The notes beneath the pieces are model-generated. The model did no database searches. It had not been told where the DNA came from and saw only the letters and a list, made by a program, of their open reading frames with translations. From Colwellia piezophila ATCC BAA-637 (GTDB lineage Bacteria > Pseudomonadota > Gammaproteobacteria > Enterobacterales > Alteromonadaceae), in the NCBI RefSeq assembly GCF_000378625.1, contig NZ_KB905169.1, forward strand, positions 1 through 64,000: 64,000 nucleotides of DNA, written 5' to 3'. This document shows positions 47,793-56,191 of the stretch, piece by piece; the first letter of the stretch is position 1; every line of letters begins with the position of its first letter. Both the position numbers and the translations under genes were made by a program.

Positions 47793-48617
47793 TCAAACAT
47801 TCGAATTAAAATAATTTTTAGCATAAGTAAGTTGTTTAAATATTTTTTCAAGATCATTACTTTTTACTTTAAAGTTTTCCCAGTTGGGTAACTTAGAATA
47901 AGATTCATTATTTCTTACAGATAACTCATTGTATTGATTTAGATAATTCGAAAATTTTTGTCGATCGACTCTATTCTCACTTATAGGTTTTAGATTAAAG
48001 ACAATATTATTTGCACCACTATCTGTTAGTTGTATTATCAGTCTTAAATTCGAGTTTAAATTAACAAAAACAGCAATATATCGACCTGCTTCCCAGTAAC
48101 AAGGTGCATCTACATCGAATGTGGAATCTTTTTCTATGATAAAATCACGGATGTCTTCTGCGTGCGACATGTGATTGTAGCGGTCATGGTTTTCAATTTT
48201 ATCTTGAAGGTATCCTGTACCATGTATAGCTGCGTTTTTAACGATATCAATACCAACGATATTCTCATTATTTTCAAAGGGACGCATATAGTCTGCGTGA
48301 CGACCTCTTGATATGTTCGTCAAATTATCAATACCATAGACCCAATTAATTAAGGTACTTTCAACAGAAAACGCCTCGTTTTCTGTGTCATAACGACCTA
48401 TGACACGAACACCAATCTTATTGTTGATATTTCGAGCTAAGATTTCTCGTATTTTGGTTAACTTATCTTTATCATGATCAGAATTTAAAGCCTCTACTTC
48501 ATGTGAGAGAGCTCGTTTGCCAGTGCCTTTGCCAATATAGAATACTATAGAATCTTCAGGGTCCACTAATTCATATACATAATAAGGCTTTAGAGGTATT
48601 TCTCTTAGTTCAGTCAT
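47793..48617 (-). CDS. GIY-YIG nuclease-domain protein (LEM-3-like), copy 2
   Basis: A 274-residue paralogue of the protein at 41730. Residues 11-100 hold the domain: YYVYELVDPEDSIVFYIGKGTGKRALSHE, then VRVIGRYDTENEAFSVESTLINWVYGIDNLTN. The shared tail of this domain (NEA-SVES-LI-W-YG--NLTN) is nearly identical between copies. The remaining 170 residues diverge. The SD AAAGGA precedes the ATG. It lies immediately downstream of the PD-(D/E)XK gene on the same strand. Two copies of such a rare domain type 6 kb apart imply a duplication inside this island. Confidence 0.75.
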   Translation of the reverse strand: MTELREIPLKPYYVYELVDPEDSIVFYIGKGTGKRALSHEVEALNSDHDKDKLTKIREILARNINNKIGVRVIGRYDTENEAFSVESTLINWVYGIDNLTNISRGRHADYMRPFENNENIVGIDIVKNAAIHGTGYLQDKIENHDRYNHMSHAEDIRDFIIEKDSTFDVDAPCYWEAGRYIAVFVNLNSNLRLIIQLTDSGANNIVFNLKPISENRVDRQKFSNYLNQYNELSVRNNESYSKLPNWENFKVKSNDLEKIFKQLTYAKNYFNSNV

Positions 48618-48755
48618 AATATTTTCCTTTATAAAAAAGTCACAATGGTGTCTTTAAATTGATTGATAAGTCATCGTTTGTCCTAAAATACCTTTGCTTT
48701 TTATATTCAGTATTACGTTATTTATGAATTATTTGTTAAAACCTAGTAAATACAA

Positions 48756-49946
48756 CTAAGTTGAAATATCAATTATTGTTTGAATAAAAGTACTTCGAAC
48801 AGTATCAGGTGTTTTCAACCATTGTTGCGCATTTATTTTAAATTTAAAGAGCTTCTCTCTTGGTGATTTTATAATGACACCTTCAGGCCAGTTACTTTCA
48901 TTAAATACTTCTTTAATATCTTTATCTACACGCAAGTTAACTTCAATGCATAATGAGTTTTGGTTTGATTCATCGAGCCTCAATGAGCACATTCTATCTT
49001 TTTCTGTGTGCCATAAACTCAGCCGTGTTTTAGTCGTTTTTTGCCGAAGATTTGGGTTGCTTAATTGCTCATATAACTCTATAGCCAGTGGTTTTGTATG
49101 AGGAGAGTCTACATCCCATCTACTCCAGAAAGCTTTATCATCTATAGCTTCAGGAGCGTTATTAGATCTACGCCAATATACTTGCTCTTCACTGCCTTTA
49201 TTGATGACTTCCCTGATAAATGCTTTTAGATTTTTTAATAACAACAATGAAAATGGCGAAACAGAATCAATATCACCTAGTTGCTCTTTTATTAATAAAT
49301 CGGTCAATAAAGTATATATTGATGAATCGTTATGCCCTTTATTGAATTCCCACTGCATATGGCAATAACTCGCTTGGAGTAAAGATTTTTCAGTTATCAT
49401 ATAGGTTAATTGATTAAAATTATGCTCTAACCCTTTTTGACAGATGTTAGGCGTAAGGTAAACAAAATGTATATGTGGAGACTTACCTGTTATTGGATTG
49501 TCAACATGCAGTTCATTGATGATAGATCTCTCAAGTAGTTGATACTCATCTAATAATTGAAATGAATCGCCAGCAGAGTCTGATTTTATTTTATTTTCAA
49601 TAGGTACAACAAGAAATAACTTTTCTTCTTGTCCTCCCGTATAATAAAGACTGATAACTATATCAATATCCCGTTGTTTATTGTCACTAATAGAATCGAC
49701 AAAACCCATATACGTGTCTTCAATCTCTACTTTAACCATTATATCTTCATTTCCATATAATGATATTTGGTTAAGTACTTTCTTAAATTCAAGCGTGTCG
49801 GGAAGACATGCATTTAAGAATATTTTTAAAAATGAATCCCGTAAGCCATGTCCTTCTGTAGGGTCAAGTAAGTATGACAAAACACTCGTAATGTTAGCTT
49901 CATTAACAATACCGTCACCTGATGACATAACACTAAAAATATTCAT
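48756..49946 (-). CDS. PD-(D/E)XK nuclease-superfamily protein (PDDEXK_4-like)
   Basis: A 396-residue protein. The core spans about residues 65-135: Glu73/Glu75, then Arg92-Asp-Ile-Asp95 (RDIDIVISLY) and Glu117-Asn-Lys119 (VVPIENKIKSDSAGDSF), which give the D...ExK active-site pattern of restriction-type nucleases. QLLDEYQ following it is the usual helix. Near the start NITSVLSYLLDPTEGHGLRDSFL matches the N-terminal segment seen in PDDEXK_4 proteins. The SD AGGAG precedes the ATG. It lies in a run with the DUF2779-type and GIY-YIG genes and is probably a DNA-cleaving member of the same module. Confidence 0.75.
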   Translation of the reverse strand: MNIFSVMSSGDGIVNEANITSVLSYLLDPTEGHGLRDSFLKIFLNACLPDTLEFKKVLNQISLYGNEDIMVKVEIEDTYMGFVDSISDNKQRDIDIVISLYYTGGQEEKLFLVVPIENKIKSDSAGDSFQLLDEYQLLERSIINELHVDNPITGKSPHIHFVYLTPNICQKGLEHNFNQLTYMITEKSLLQASYCHMQWEFNKGHNDSSIYTLLTDLLIKEQLGDIDSVSPFSLLLLKNLKAFIREVINKGSEEQVYWRRSNNAPEAIDDKAFWSRWDVDSPHTKPLAIELYEQLSNPNLRQKTTKTRLSLWHTEKDRMCSLRLDESNQNSLCIEVNLRVDKDIKEVFNESNWPEGVIIKSPREKLFKFKINAQQWLKTPDTVRSTFIQTIIDIST

Positions 49947-49985
49947 TTAATCTCCTAATTTAATCTACTTGAATTACTAAAAAAT

Positions 49986-51959
49986 CTACGACCTGCACCA
50001 CGATTGCCAAGCTTCAACAATCATCACCATAGCTAACGTGTCTAACTCGCAGTATTTTAATAATGCATTATCAAGTTCAGTTCGTTCATATTCAGACATT
50101 TGAGTAAACTGCATTTTAGAATAAGCGGTTAATGCTAAGCCACCATTATTCAACTCATCTGTTTCACTAAGTAAGTCTGCTTCATGCTCACTAATATCGG
50201 CAAACATTTTGGGTAATAACTTATATGGATCTTTTACTTGGCCATCATTATCAATTTGAAGCCATTGTTGCTTGGTAAAATTACAGCTTGGCATTTGCTC
50301 ACTGCCATAAATTGCTTGCCCGTATTTTTCTTTTAAAAATGCAGAACTGTTTAATACCGCTGGTAATACAGCTTTTATCGAATTTGAACCATTAGTTGCA
50401 GGGTCGTAATAGTATTTTTTCACTAATACCCATAAATCAACCATCAAACGATCACCACTCCAAATCTCTTTACTCTTATCACCTGATTTTGTGATAGTTT
50501 TAATAAAATCGCTTAGCTCAAGTTTATCGACTTCTGTCGATACCGCCAATTGTCGATAAATCAGATTAAGGTAGGTATTCTCATGGGATGAATAGCGAAA
50601 AATAGTGCCTTCATCATTTTCTAATTGACGCTTTAATTCACGGACAAATTCAAAATTAGGAAACTGCCCGACTTCCGTATTTAAAAACTCACCCGCATGT
50701 TCTACTCGGCCATCTTCATGTAAAACATGATGAGAAAATTGGAAAGCGATCCCCTCATAAGGAGCCATTCCTTTAAAAAAGGGGATGGCAGAGGCATTGG
50801 TTTCAAAATCAATAAAATGTAATGGATATGTCCATTTTGCCATTTCTGCTTCCATGGTACCGCTATCAAATTCAATACTCGTATCGTTATTTTTAACTTT
50901 CTCTATTTGTAACCATTGTCTTTCAGATTGCGTCATCGCAAAACTGTCAGATGTTTTTATATTGAGATGCTCTTTTTCAACATCTTTAATTTTTACAATA
51001 CCTTCATTAATAAGCTCTTCCGCACGCTTAAAACTCCAAATTTGTAAAACACTTTGATCATTAAAGTCTTCGTCTTGCCAATGTAACTGTTCTTTCCAGC
51101 ATGTTTTATAACCACTTAATTTACCCTCAGCTTCTTCTTGTGCTGTACAAGTGAATTCACAGGTTTTACATTTTTTGCCAATAACAGGCGCTATTTTTTC
51201 ATCTTTTTCGTAATACTGAGCCAGTAATTCAATATTACCTTTGAAGGTATTAGTTGGCATACCTGTGGCAAGTTCTTCGGCATATACTTTGTTCAATATT
51301 TTATCGACATTAACTTTAGTTAAGAACTGTGCTGATAAGTCTTCCGCGGTTAAATTTGACGATACTTTTACACCTTTTCTGTTGTTAGCGTCTTTGGTCA
51401 TTAAAAACTTTTGATTTAGACCGTCAGTCACAGCCACTGAGTTTTTATCAACTAACATTAAGAAACTGGTAACGGTACTGTTAGGGAATGCTTTTTCTAA
51501 AACATGTTTTTGAAAAGCTACGTCGTATAAATACGGTTTCCAGCCAGAAATAATCCCCCCCCTTGCCCCAAGGAACTCGTTGTCTTCTTGTTTTGAATAT
51601 GACTTTGCTTTTACTTCTATTAATTCGAAGTGATTACCTTGTTTGACTAAAATATCAATGCGAACAAAAAGGTTATTAAAACGAATAGCGGGTTCAAATA
51701 GCACCACGTTTTCTTGGGATAATAGTGCTAATGTTTGTTGTTGTGCTTCTTCGTAATCAATAGCGGTTATGGCTTGTCCTTGAGGGTAATAACATTTAGC
51801 TAACTCACCCACTTGAAAACCACCTTCTGCTAATGCTTGTAAAAATGAGTCTTCGAGTTTGCTATCGGCATAGGAATTTTTACCCGAATAGAAAAGTTTA
51901 GTTGGACACTCTGTAGCCATTTTAAATCGAGACTTAGTTAAATAACGTGGCTTACTCAT
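49986..51959 (-). CDS. DUF2779-type protein: Cas4-like Fe-S nuclease fused to a DnaQ-like exonuclease domain
   Basis: A 657-residue protein. The N-terminal part resembles Cas4/RecB nucleases: Cys18 (ECPTKLFY), Asp102 (VRIDILVK), Glu115-Val-Lys117 (FELIEVKAKSY), then Cys264, Cys267, Cys271 and Cys287 (KKCKTCEFTC, then YKTCW), together a likely 4Fe-4S site joined by the first Cys. From about 378 the C-terminal part carries HFIDFETNA (Asp384, Glu386) as an ExoI-type motif, and ends LKYCELDTLAMVMIVE with the Asp of ExoIII, the pattern of a DnaQ-like 3'-5' exonuclease. It would process DNA or RNA ends. It is the longest gene of the island. Confidence 0.75.
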   Translation of the reverse strand: MSKPRYLTKSRFKMATECPTKLFYSGKNSYADSKLEDSFLQALAEGGFQVGELAKCYYPQGQAITAIDYEEAQQQTLALLSQENVVLFEPAIRFNNLFVRIDILVKQGNHFELIEVKAKSYSKQEDNEFLGARGGIISGWKPYLYDVAFQKHVLEKAFPNSTVTSFLMLVDKNSVAVTDGLNQKFLMTKDANNRKGVKVSSNLTAEDLSAQFLTKVNVDKILNKVYAEELATGMPTNTFKGNIELLAQYYEKDEKIAPVIGKKCKTCEFTCTAQEEAEGKLSGYKTCWKEQLHWQDEDFNDQSVLQIWSFKRAEELINEGIVKIKDVEKEHLNIKTSDSFAMTQSERQWLQIEKVKNNDTSIEFDSGTMEAEMAKWTYPLHFIDFETNASAIPFFKGMAPYEGIAFQFSHHVLHEDGRVEHAGEFLNTEVGQFPNFEFVRELKRQLENDEGTIFRYSSHENTYLNLIYRQLAVSTEVDKLELSDFIKTITKSGDKSKEIWSGDRLMVDLWVLVKKYYYDPATNGSNSIKAVLPAVLNSSAFLKEKYGQAIYGSEQMPSCNFTKQQWLQIDNDGQVKDPYKLLPKMFADISEHEADLLSETDELNNGGLALTAYSKMQFTQMSEYERTELDNALLKYCELDTLAMVMIVEAWQSWCRS

Positions 51960-52302
51960 ATCTTGTATACCTTATAAAAATGTAAAATTTGACGTCTACA
52001 TATATTTCAAAAAATAAAAAATATTCACTTGCCTTTTAATTTCGTCCGATCAGAATATCTGTTCTGACAAATAAAAAACAGACTCATTTACAATAAAGGA
52101 ACGGGTGTAAACAAACTAAAGCAACCTGTTAATTTATTGTGACAAATATCTAAAAGTGAATAAATACGACTAACACAACCTTCAATGTATTGAACTTAAA
52201 AAAGATTTGTATTCAATAGCATGTTTAATAAGTTCATTGAAACATCTAGCCAAGAGATTGGGGATCCGATTTTAAAATTAATGATACTTAAATTTGCAAT
52301 AC
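51960..52302. other. Intergenic region, nothing recognised
   Basis: 343 bp between the DUF2779-type gene and the HAD gene. AT-rich, no gene with an SD, no repeat or hairpin that I can support. It must hold the promoter of the DUF2779-PDDEXK-GIY-YIG run. Confidence 0.4.
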
Positions 52303-52662
52303 TTATATTGGAGAGAACAAAGCAACATCTGGTAAATATTTTTTAACTAATAGATGTACTGTTGGATCATCATCAAAAACAGCTTCAACTTGCTCTTGTT
52401 TAAATGCGATTATTTTTTGATAAAGTAAAATCTCTTTTCCCACTAGCTCAATCGGCTGTTCTTCGGAGTCACCACTCCAATCAGCAAAATATATGTTCGA
52501 ATAGTTAATATTTAATAACTCTAGTTCTTTTATTGTATGTTCAATTGACTCTTGTGTGTTTTGTCGAGAAGTAACCACTACAGCTTCATTCGCATGGCTA
52601 ATTTGTGAAAAAAAATCAGGGTACTTGGTGATAGTGTCATCAATATCTAAGGCTATTTTCAT
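52303..52662 (-). CDS. Small HAD-superfamily hydrolase-like protein
   Basis: A 119-residue protein beginning MKIALDIDDTITKYPDFF, the HAD motif I with Asp6 and Asp8. VVVTSR (about 29-34) occupies the motif II position and EAVFDDDPTVHLL (motif IV, about 94-106) gives the acidic pair, so the core is complete though the protein is short and lacks a cap domain. It is probably a phosphatase. The SD is weak (GAGTGACC). It is divergent from a small membrane protein gene at the island's end. Confidence 0.7.
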   Translation of the reverse strand: MKIALDIDDTITKYPDFFSQISHANEAVVVTSRQNTQESIEHTIKELELLNINYSNIYFADWSGDSEEQPIELVGKEILLYQKIIAFKQEQVEAVFDDDPTVHLLVKKYLPDVALFSPI

Positions 52663-52788
52663 TTGTTTTGGTCACTCTTATCATTCAGGGAGTTTAAAAG
52701 GAAAAGCAAAAATAACATCGTTCCCGGAAGGTCAACATCCGAATCATCTGTTTTAATGCTCTCATCACTTAATAACAGTCGTAAAAAT

Positions 52789-53064
52789 ATGGCAACAGAC
52801 AAACAATGCTCTGACGGTTTAGCCGATCTTTCTTTGCAAGATCTTAAAGATGTACTTGATTGGTCATTAAAGCAATTATATTTGAGCCATGTTGCTGGCA
52901 TAACAATGATGTTACTGGTGCTAACGTTATTCTTAATCGATCTAGCGAGCTTTTCAACCGTACTATTACCTGTTATCTCTTGGCTCAATCAAATGCGTTA
53001 TGACCGCTTTTCGGAAAGTAGAATAATAAAATGCGCCATCGTTTACCGAGAAAAAATCTTTTAA
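52789..53064 (+). CDS. Small membrane protein, tandem paralogue 1
   Basis: A 91-residue protein beginning MATDKQCSDGLAD. I chose the ATG at 52789; the longer frame (from 52663) has a poor N-terminus. There is one long hydrophobic region (about 33-62, probably two helices). The segment LKDVLDWSLKQLYLSHVAGITMMLLVL aligns with LKEACIWPSNMMKLVHVTGILTTLLLV in the next gene, so the two are paralogues. No clear SD is visible before it. Not recognised. Confidence 0.55.
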   Translation: MATDKQCSDGLADLSLQDLKDVLDWSLKQLYLSHVAGITMMLLVLTLFLIDLASFSTVLLPVISWLNQMRYDRFSESRIIKCAIVYREKIF

Positions 53065-53093
53065 AGAAATATACCTAAATAAGGAACATTAAT

Positions 53094-53372
53094 ATGAATA
53101 CACAAGAAGAAACGCTGTGGTTATCTGAACTAACCGATGATTTTTTAAAAGAAGCATGTATTTGGCCAAGCAATATGATGAAACTTGTCCATGTTACTGG
53201 CATTCTTACTACATTACTCTTAGTTTTTGGTAGTATTAATTTACAAGTTTGGACTTTTACAGGTTCAATTTCAGCGCTTATCTTAATTGTTTATAAGGGT
53301 TACGTTTATAACAAAGATATCTGTTTAATAAGATATGAATTACAACGTCGACAAAATAGAAAAGTTCGCTAA
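53094..53372 (+). CDS. Small membrane protein, tandem paralogue 2
   Basis: A 92-residue protein with AAGGAAC before the ATG, 29 bp after the preceding gene. Two hydrophobic segments lie at about 26-45 and 48-66; the tail is basic (LIRYELQRRQNRKVR). Its first 45 residues align with the gene before it. Soluble N-terminal helix plus two helices is a pattern of small effector or holin-like proteins, but no function can be assigned. Confidence 0.6.
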   Translation: MNTQEETLWLSELTDDFLKEACIWPSNMMKLVHVTGILTTLLLVFGSINLQVWTFTGSISALILIVYKGYVYNKDICLIRYELQRRQNRKVR

Positions 53373-53984
53373 ATTTGGATAATGATTATTTGCCTAATAT
53401 ACTTAACAAAACCCTCTAATGCTTCAGTTAAGGTAATTTGAGTAATATTGGGTTGCGGGGCTAAGTATTGAACGACTTCAGGGATAGTTAGAATTCATCA
53501 GTACTTTTTGTTTCGTTAATAAGTTCAATTAATAGCGCTAAATAAGTAAATTGTCTCAGTTAATCCTGCAGGACTGATTTAAAAAGCTTCAGACATAAGA
53601 AAGCCGTTGAATATCAACGGCTTTCTCTGTTTCTAATGTGACGGTGCGATATAAATTTTAACTCTACGTCGTAGGTGCTGCGCTACAAACCCTTTACAGT
53701 TTCAAGAATTACTCCTAATCGATAATAATCAATTAGTTAGCTTTTATATTCCGGATAACGAATTCTGCTACATAACGCCCCCAAAATAACGTCAATTGTC
53801 TACAGAACTGTCAATACTATAATGTGTTGACGCACCGTCCCCTCAAGAATAGTCACCTAGAAAACATAAGTAACTTAAATACAAAACTTACATGTAAACC
53901 ATTGTTCTATTTGTGTAAAAAAAGTAGCAGTACCCATCATTTGAGATCAATAACTTACAACTGAATTTGCAACCAAGTGCTGTT
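53373..53984. other. Intergenic region with a terminator and an inverted-repeat-bounded segment
   Basis: 612 bp between the island and the galactose genes. It contains the hairpin at 53598-53626 and a ~200-bp segment bounded by GACGGTGCG (53640-53648) and its complement CGCACCGTC (53831-53839). No gene is visible. Confidence 0.5.
53598..53626 (+). terminator. Strong hairpin downstream of the island
   Basis: AGAAAGCCGTTGA (53598-53610) pairs with TCAACGGCTTTCT (53614-53626), 13 bp with a 3-nt loop, followed by CTGTTTCT. Bidirectional character is likely. Confidence 0.7.
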
Positions 53985-55040
53985 CTAATTTATCGACTCA
54001 AATTCATAAGTAATTCTTCGTTGATATTGTTGATTAGGCTGCAATACATTACTAGGAAAATTTTTATTATTGTCCGCATCGGTATAATTTTGCGCTTCTA
54101 AACATAAGCCTTGGTATGAACCAAACTTGCCACTTAAGTAATATCCCGTATAAAGCTGTATTGCTGCTTGATCGGTATAAACAGACAAACTTATTTGATT
54201 TTTTAATGAAGTAAGGATTGCCTTAGGCTGCTCGAACGGCGCGTTATCCAAAACAAAACAGTGATCATAACCGTTTTTTGTTTTAAGCGATTCATCTTCA
54301 GTATTTTGTTGTCGATAACCAATAGAAGTAGGCTCTCTAAAATTATAATCTGTCTCTGCTACCGAAATAATATTCCCCGTAGGTATATTAGCGGTGTCAG
54401 TTTCAAGCAATGCCGAAGACATCATTTGTAAATATAGTGATTGGCAATCTTTTTCACCCAAATTAAAATATGCATGGTTAGTCAAATTTATTGGCGTAGC
54501 TGAATCAGTATTAGCCGAGTATTGTATGCTTAGTTTATTGTCAGCACTTAACTTATAAGTGACAGATAATGCTAATTGTCCTGGAAACCCTTGGTCTCCA
54601 TTAGGGGAAACAAGCAATAAAGTTACCGAAGAGTCGGTGACGGTTTCTTTATCGATTTGCCAAAAGCGCAAAGAGAAATTATCAGGTCCGCCGTGTAAAC
54701 AGTTTTCACCATCATTTATGGGTAACTGATATTGACGGCCAGCAAGCTCAAACTTACCGCCAGCAATGCGATTACACACCCGACCACAAGTTGCCCCTAA
54801 ATAAAACTCATCCGTTAAGTAATCGGTTGCTGATGCATAACCAAGTATCATTTCCGTTGCTTTAGCATTAACTGGAAACTTAATTGACTTAATTCTGGCA
54901 CCAAAGTTAATGATTTCAACTGACATGCCATAGTCATTGGTCAATGCTATTAATTCTAGTTCTGATTCCAATTCGGTTGCCATCTCTAATTCCAATTCTA
55001 TTTCTGCTGTTGTTTCCAGCTCTGTTGCCAAGTAAGTCAT
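53985..55040 (-). CDS. galM: Aldose 1-epimerase (galactose mutarotase)
   Basis: A 351-residue enzyme interconverting alpha- and beta-galactose. GARIKSIKFP near residue 46-55, YLTDEFYLGATCGRVCNRIAGGKF, NCLHGGP, the catalytic His in NLTNHAYFNLG, and the Glu in GLCLEAQNYTD match GalM. The ATG at 55040 overlaps the galE stop by 1 bp (TAATG), so the pair is translationally coupled. The first ~30 residues are a Glu/Leu/Thr-rich low-complexity stretch (LELEMATELESELEL) absent from ordinary GalM, where the LTNDYGMSVE strand comes near the start. The codons for it look internally repetitive, so it probably grew by repeat expansion. Confidence 0.92.
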   Translation of the reverse strand: MTYLATELETTAEIELELEMATELESELELIALTNDYGMSVEIINFGARIKSIKFPVNAKATEMILGYASATDYLTDEFYLGATCGRVCNRIAGGKFELAGRQYQLPINDGENCLHGGPDNFSLRFWQIDKETVTDSSVTLLLVSPNGDQGFPGQLALSVTYKLSADNKLSIQYSANTDSATPINLTNHAYFNLGEKDCQSLYLQMMSSALLETDTANIPTGNIISVAETDYNFREPTSIGYRQQNTEDESLKTKNGYDHCFVLDNAPFEQPKAILTSLKNQISLSVYTDQAAIQLYTGYYLSGKFGSYQGLCLEAQNYTDADNNKNFPSNVLQPNQQYQRRITYEFESIN

Positions 55041-56065
55041 TAATCTAAAAACCCATTTGGATTGTTTGATTGCCAGCGCCAAGTATCCGTCATCATTTGT
55101 TCTAGGCTTCTATTGGCGTGCCAATTAAGTTCTTTATTTGCTTTACTGGCATTGGCCCAAAAAGCAGACAGATCCCCAGCTCTTCTTGGTGATACTTCAA
55201 AGGGGATAGCTTTATTAATGGCTTTTTCGAAAGCTTGAACAATTGCAAACACTGACACCCCGTTACCTGTGCCTAAATTAAAAGCTTCAACACCGTTAAA
55301 TTCACTGTGACGATCTAACCAGTCTAATGCTGCGACATGCCCTTGAGCTAAATCCATCACATGTAAATAATCTCGTTCACAGCTGCCATCTTTAGTAGGA
55401 AAGTCTTCACCAAAAACACTGAGTTTGTCACGTTTACCGACGGCAACTTGGGCAATATAAGGTAAAAGATTATTGGGAATGCCTTTTGGGTCTTCACCAA
55501 TTTCACCACTTTCGTGAGCCCCAATAGGGTTGAAATAACGTAAAGATACGCCTCTAAACTTGTTATCCGAGAGCGCTAAATCGGCCAGTATACGTTCAAC
55601 CATGACCTTGCTAGCGCCATAGGGGCTTGAAGGCGACCCTAGTTTCATTGTTTCCACATAGGGCACGTCATTTTCTTCACCATAAACCGTGGCTGACGAA
55701 CTAAAAATGAAATTATGCACCTGGTATTGCTGCATAACTTCGAGTATACAAACGGTGCCATGGACATTATTTTGATAATAACGTAACGGTATTTCTGCCG
55801 ATTCGCCAACCGCTTTAAGTGCGGCAAAGTGAATGACGGCATCAATATCAGATTGTTTAAATAGCTGACTTAATTTTTCTTTATCGCAGATATCACCTTC
55901 AACAAACTTAACTTTCTTTGAGGTAAGCTTTTCAACCCGCTTAATAGACTCAAGACTTGAGTTAGTTAAATTATCATAAACGATAACGTCGTAATTATTT
56001 TCTAATAACGATAAAACCGTATGGGAGCCGATATACCCGGCCCCGCCTGTGACTAATACTTGCAT
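55040..56065 (-). CDS. galE: UDP-glucose 4-epimerase
   Basis: A 341-residue enzyme that interconverts UDP-galactose and UDP-glucose. The NAD-binding GGAGYIGSH is at 7-15, the active site at SSSATVYGEEN, and Tyr-Gly-Ala-Ser-Lys in SPYGASKVMVE. The ending (NPNGF) is the usual GalE C-terminus. I moved the start to the ATG at 56065, which has GAAGGAC six nt upstream; the longer frame at 56095 lacks support. It lies between sglT, with a long hairpin, and galM, with a 1-bp overlap. Confidence 0.96.
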   Translation of the reverse strand: MQVLVTGGAGYIGSHTVLSLLENNYDVIVYDNLTNSSLESIKRVEKLTSKKVKFVEGDICDKEKLSQLFKQSDIDAVIHFAALKAVGESAEIPLRYYQNNVHGTVCILEVMQQYQVHNFIFSSSATVYGEENDVPYVETMKLGSPSSPYGASKVMVERILADLALSDNKFRGVSLRYFNPIGAHESGEIGEDPKGIPNNLLPYIAQVAVGKRDKLSVFGEDFPTKDGSCERDYLHVMDLAQGHVAALDWLDRHSEFNGVEAFNLGTGNGVSVFAIVQAFEKAINKAIPFEVSPRRAGDLSAFWANASKANKELNWHANRSLEQMMTDTWRWQSNNPNGFLD

Positions 56066-56086
56066 TATTTGTCCTTCAAAAAAATG

Positions 56087-56138
56087 AAAGGTCAATTGCT
56101 TATCCTTTTTATGAGCAAATGGATGGCAATTGACCTTT
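56087..56138. terminator. Long hairpin between sglT and galE
   Basis: AAAGGTCAATTGC (56087-56099) pairs perfectly with GCAATTGACCTTT (56126-56138) over 13 bp with a 26-nt loop, and T-runs flank it on both strands. It lies between the sglT stop and the galE SD, so it could terminate or attenuate the transcript into galEM. Confidence 0.7.
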
Positions 56139-56191
56139 TTTTATACCAATTTGGTATTACTGTTCAGATGATTATTTTTCTATAACTTTGT

